Of a stretch of DNA of 64,000 nucleotides, positions 63,856 to 64,000 are shown piece after piece. The position numbers and the translations under genes are program-made. The notes under the pieces are model-generated. The model was not told the DNA's origin. It did no database searches and saw nothing but the letters and a program-made list of their open reading frames with translations. The stretch covers positions 310,001-374,000 of the forward strand of contig NZ_MSCT01000020.1 of NCBI RefSeq assembly GCF_001921865.1, given 5' to 3'. The stretch is from Pseudomonas chlororaphis (GTDB lineage Bacteria > Pseudomonadota > Gammaproteobacteria > Pseudomonadales > Pseudomonadaceae). The first letter of the stretch is position 1. Every line of letters begins with the position of its first letter.

Positions 63856-64000
63856 ATGGATCTGAATGCCGTTCGTTTGCTCGTCCGGGTCGCCGAGACC
63901 CGCAGTTTCACCCGAGCCGCCGGCGACCTGCGGCTGACCCAGTCGGGCCTGTCGCGGGCCATTTCGCGCCTGGAACAACAGCTCGGCGTGCGCCTGCTGC
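63856..64000 (+). CDS. LysR family regulator, cut by the window end
   Basis: The first 48 codons of a LysR regulator. The helix-turn-helix is complete: MDLNAVRLLVRVAETRSFTR and AAGDLRLTQSGLSRAISRLE. It is divergent from the DHA2 pump 97 bp away and likely regulates it. The effector domain lies beyond the window. Confidence 0.9.
   Translation, partial: MDLNAVRLLVRVAETRSFTRAAGDLRLTQSGLSRAISRLEQQLGVRLL

Overview
The window is chromosomal DNA of a fluorescent pseudomonad, most likely Pseudomonas chlororaphis. GC is high, genes are dense, and two blocks settle the identification: the conserved order hemA / TPR lipoprotein-lolB-ispE-tRNA-Gln-prs-rplY-pth-ychF, and a complete phenazine locus phzI-phzR-phzABCDEFG ending in phzH, which marks phenazine-1-carboxamide producers. 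There is no rRNA, CRISPR array, insertion sequence or prophage. Two tRNA genes (Gln, Met) are present.

Layout. (1) 1-14.3 kb is core genome: the end of a photolyase, a YkgJ protein, pagL, the leftward operon hemA-prfA-prmC-moeB-murI, and the rightward TPR lipoprotein-lolB-ispE-tRNA-Gln-prs-rplY-pth-ychF. A possible 29-codon leader ORF overlaps the pth start. (2) 14.6-30.6 kb is one rightward block: a LuxR-type response regulator, an EvgS/BvgS-type hybrid kinase, a secreted AA10 lytic polysaccharide monooxygenase (LPMO), a cytochrome b561 and type II secretion genes gspC to gspM. It reads as a chain from sensing to export of a chitin-active enzyme, with a possible membrane redox partner. (3) 30.6-32.9 kb holds a MarR regulator with a four-Cys tail and a MOSC protein, divergent from a small thioredoxin-like protein, a DUF2024 protein and a Rof-like protein. 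Three of these carry CxxC motifs, and the shared promoter has a perfect palindrome. (4) 32.9-40.9 kb holds an Fsr-like MFS pump, a LysR regulator, and a divergent polyamine-type ABC importer with an amidase. (5) 40.97-51.2 kb holds tRNA-Met and the phenazine locus with two phz boxes. (6) 51.5-64 kb is mixed accessory genes: gamma-glutamyltransferase, a DUF3077-like protein, a HigBA toxin-antitoxin pair, HxlR/oxidoreductase, MerR-GyrI, a YfiH laccase-domain protein, a membrane protein whose ribosome-binding site lies in a hairpin, ddlA, a LysE exporter, AraC, a cupin, a DHA2 MFS pump and the start of a divergent LysR gene.

How the genes work together. PhzI makes the acyl-homoserine lactone that PhzR senses. 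PhzR should bind the palindromes before phzI and phzA. PhzC feeds the shikimate pathway, PhzE and PhzD make DHHA, PhzF, PhzA/B and PhzG build phenazine-1-carboxylate, and PhzH amidates it. The type II secretion operon lacks a prepilin peptidase, so it presumably uses PilD encoded elsewhere. Extragenic palindromic repeats (REPIN-like) lie at 7.2, 53.4 and 62.2 kb; the last appears to supply the stop codon of the neighbouring pump gene.
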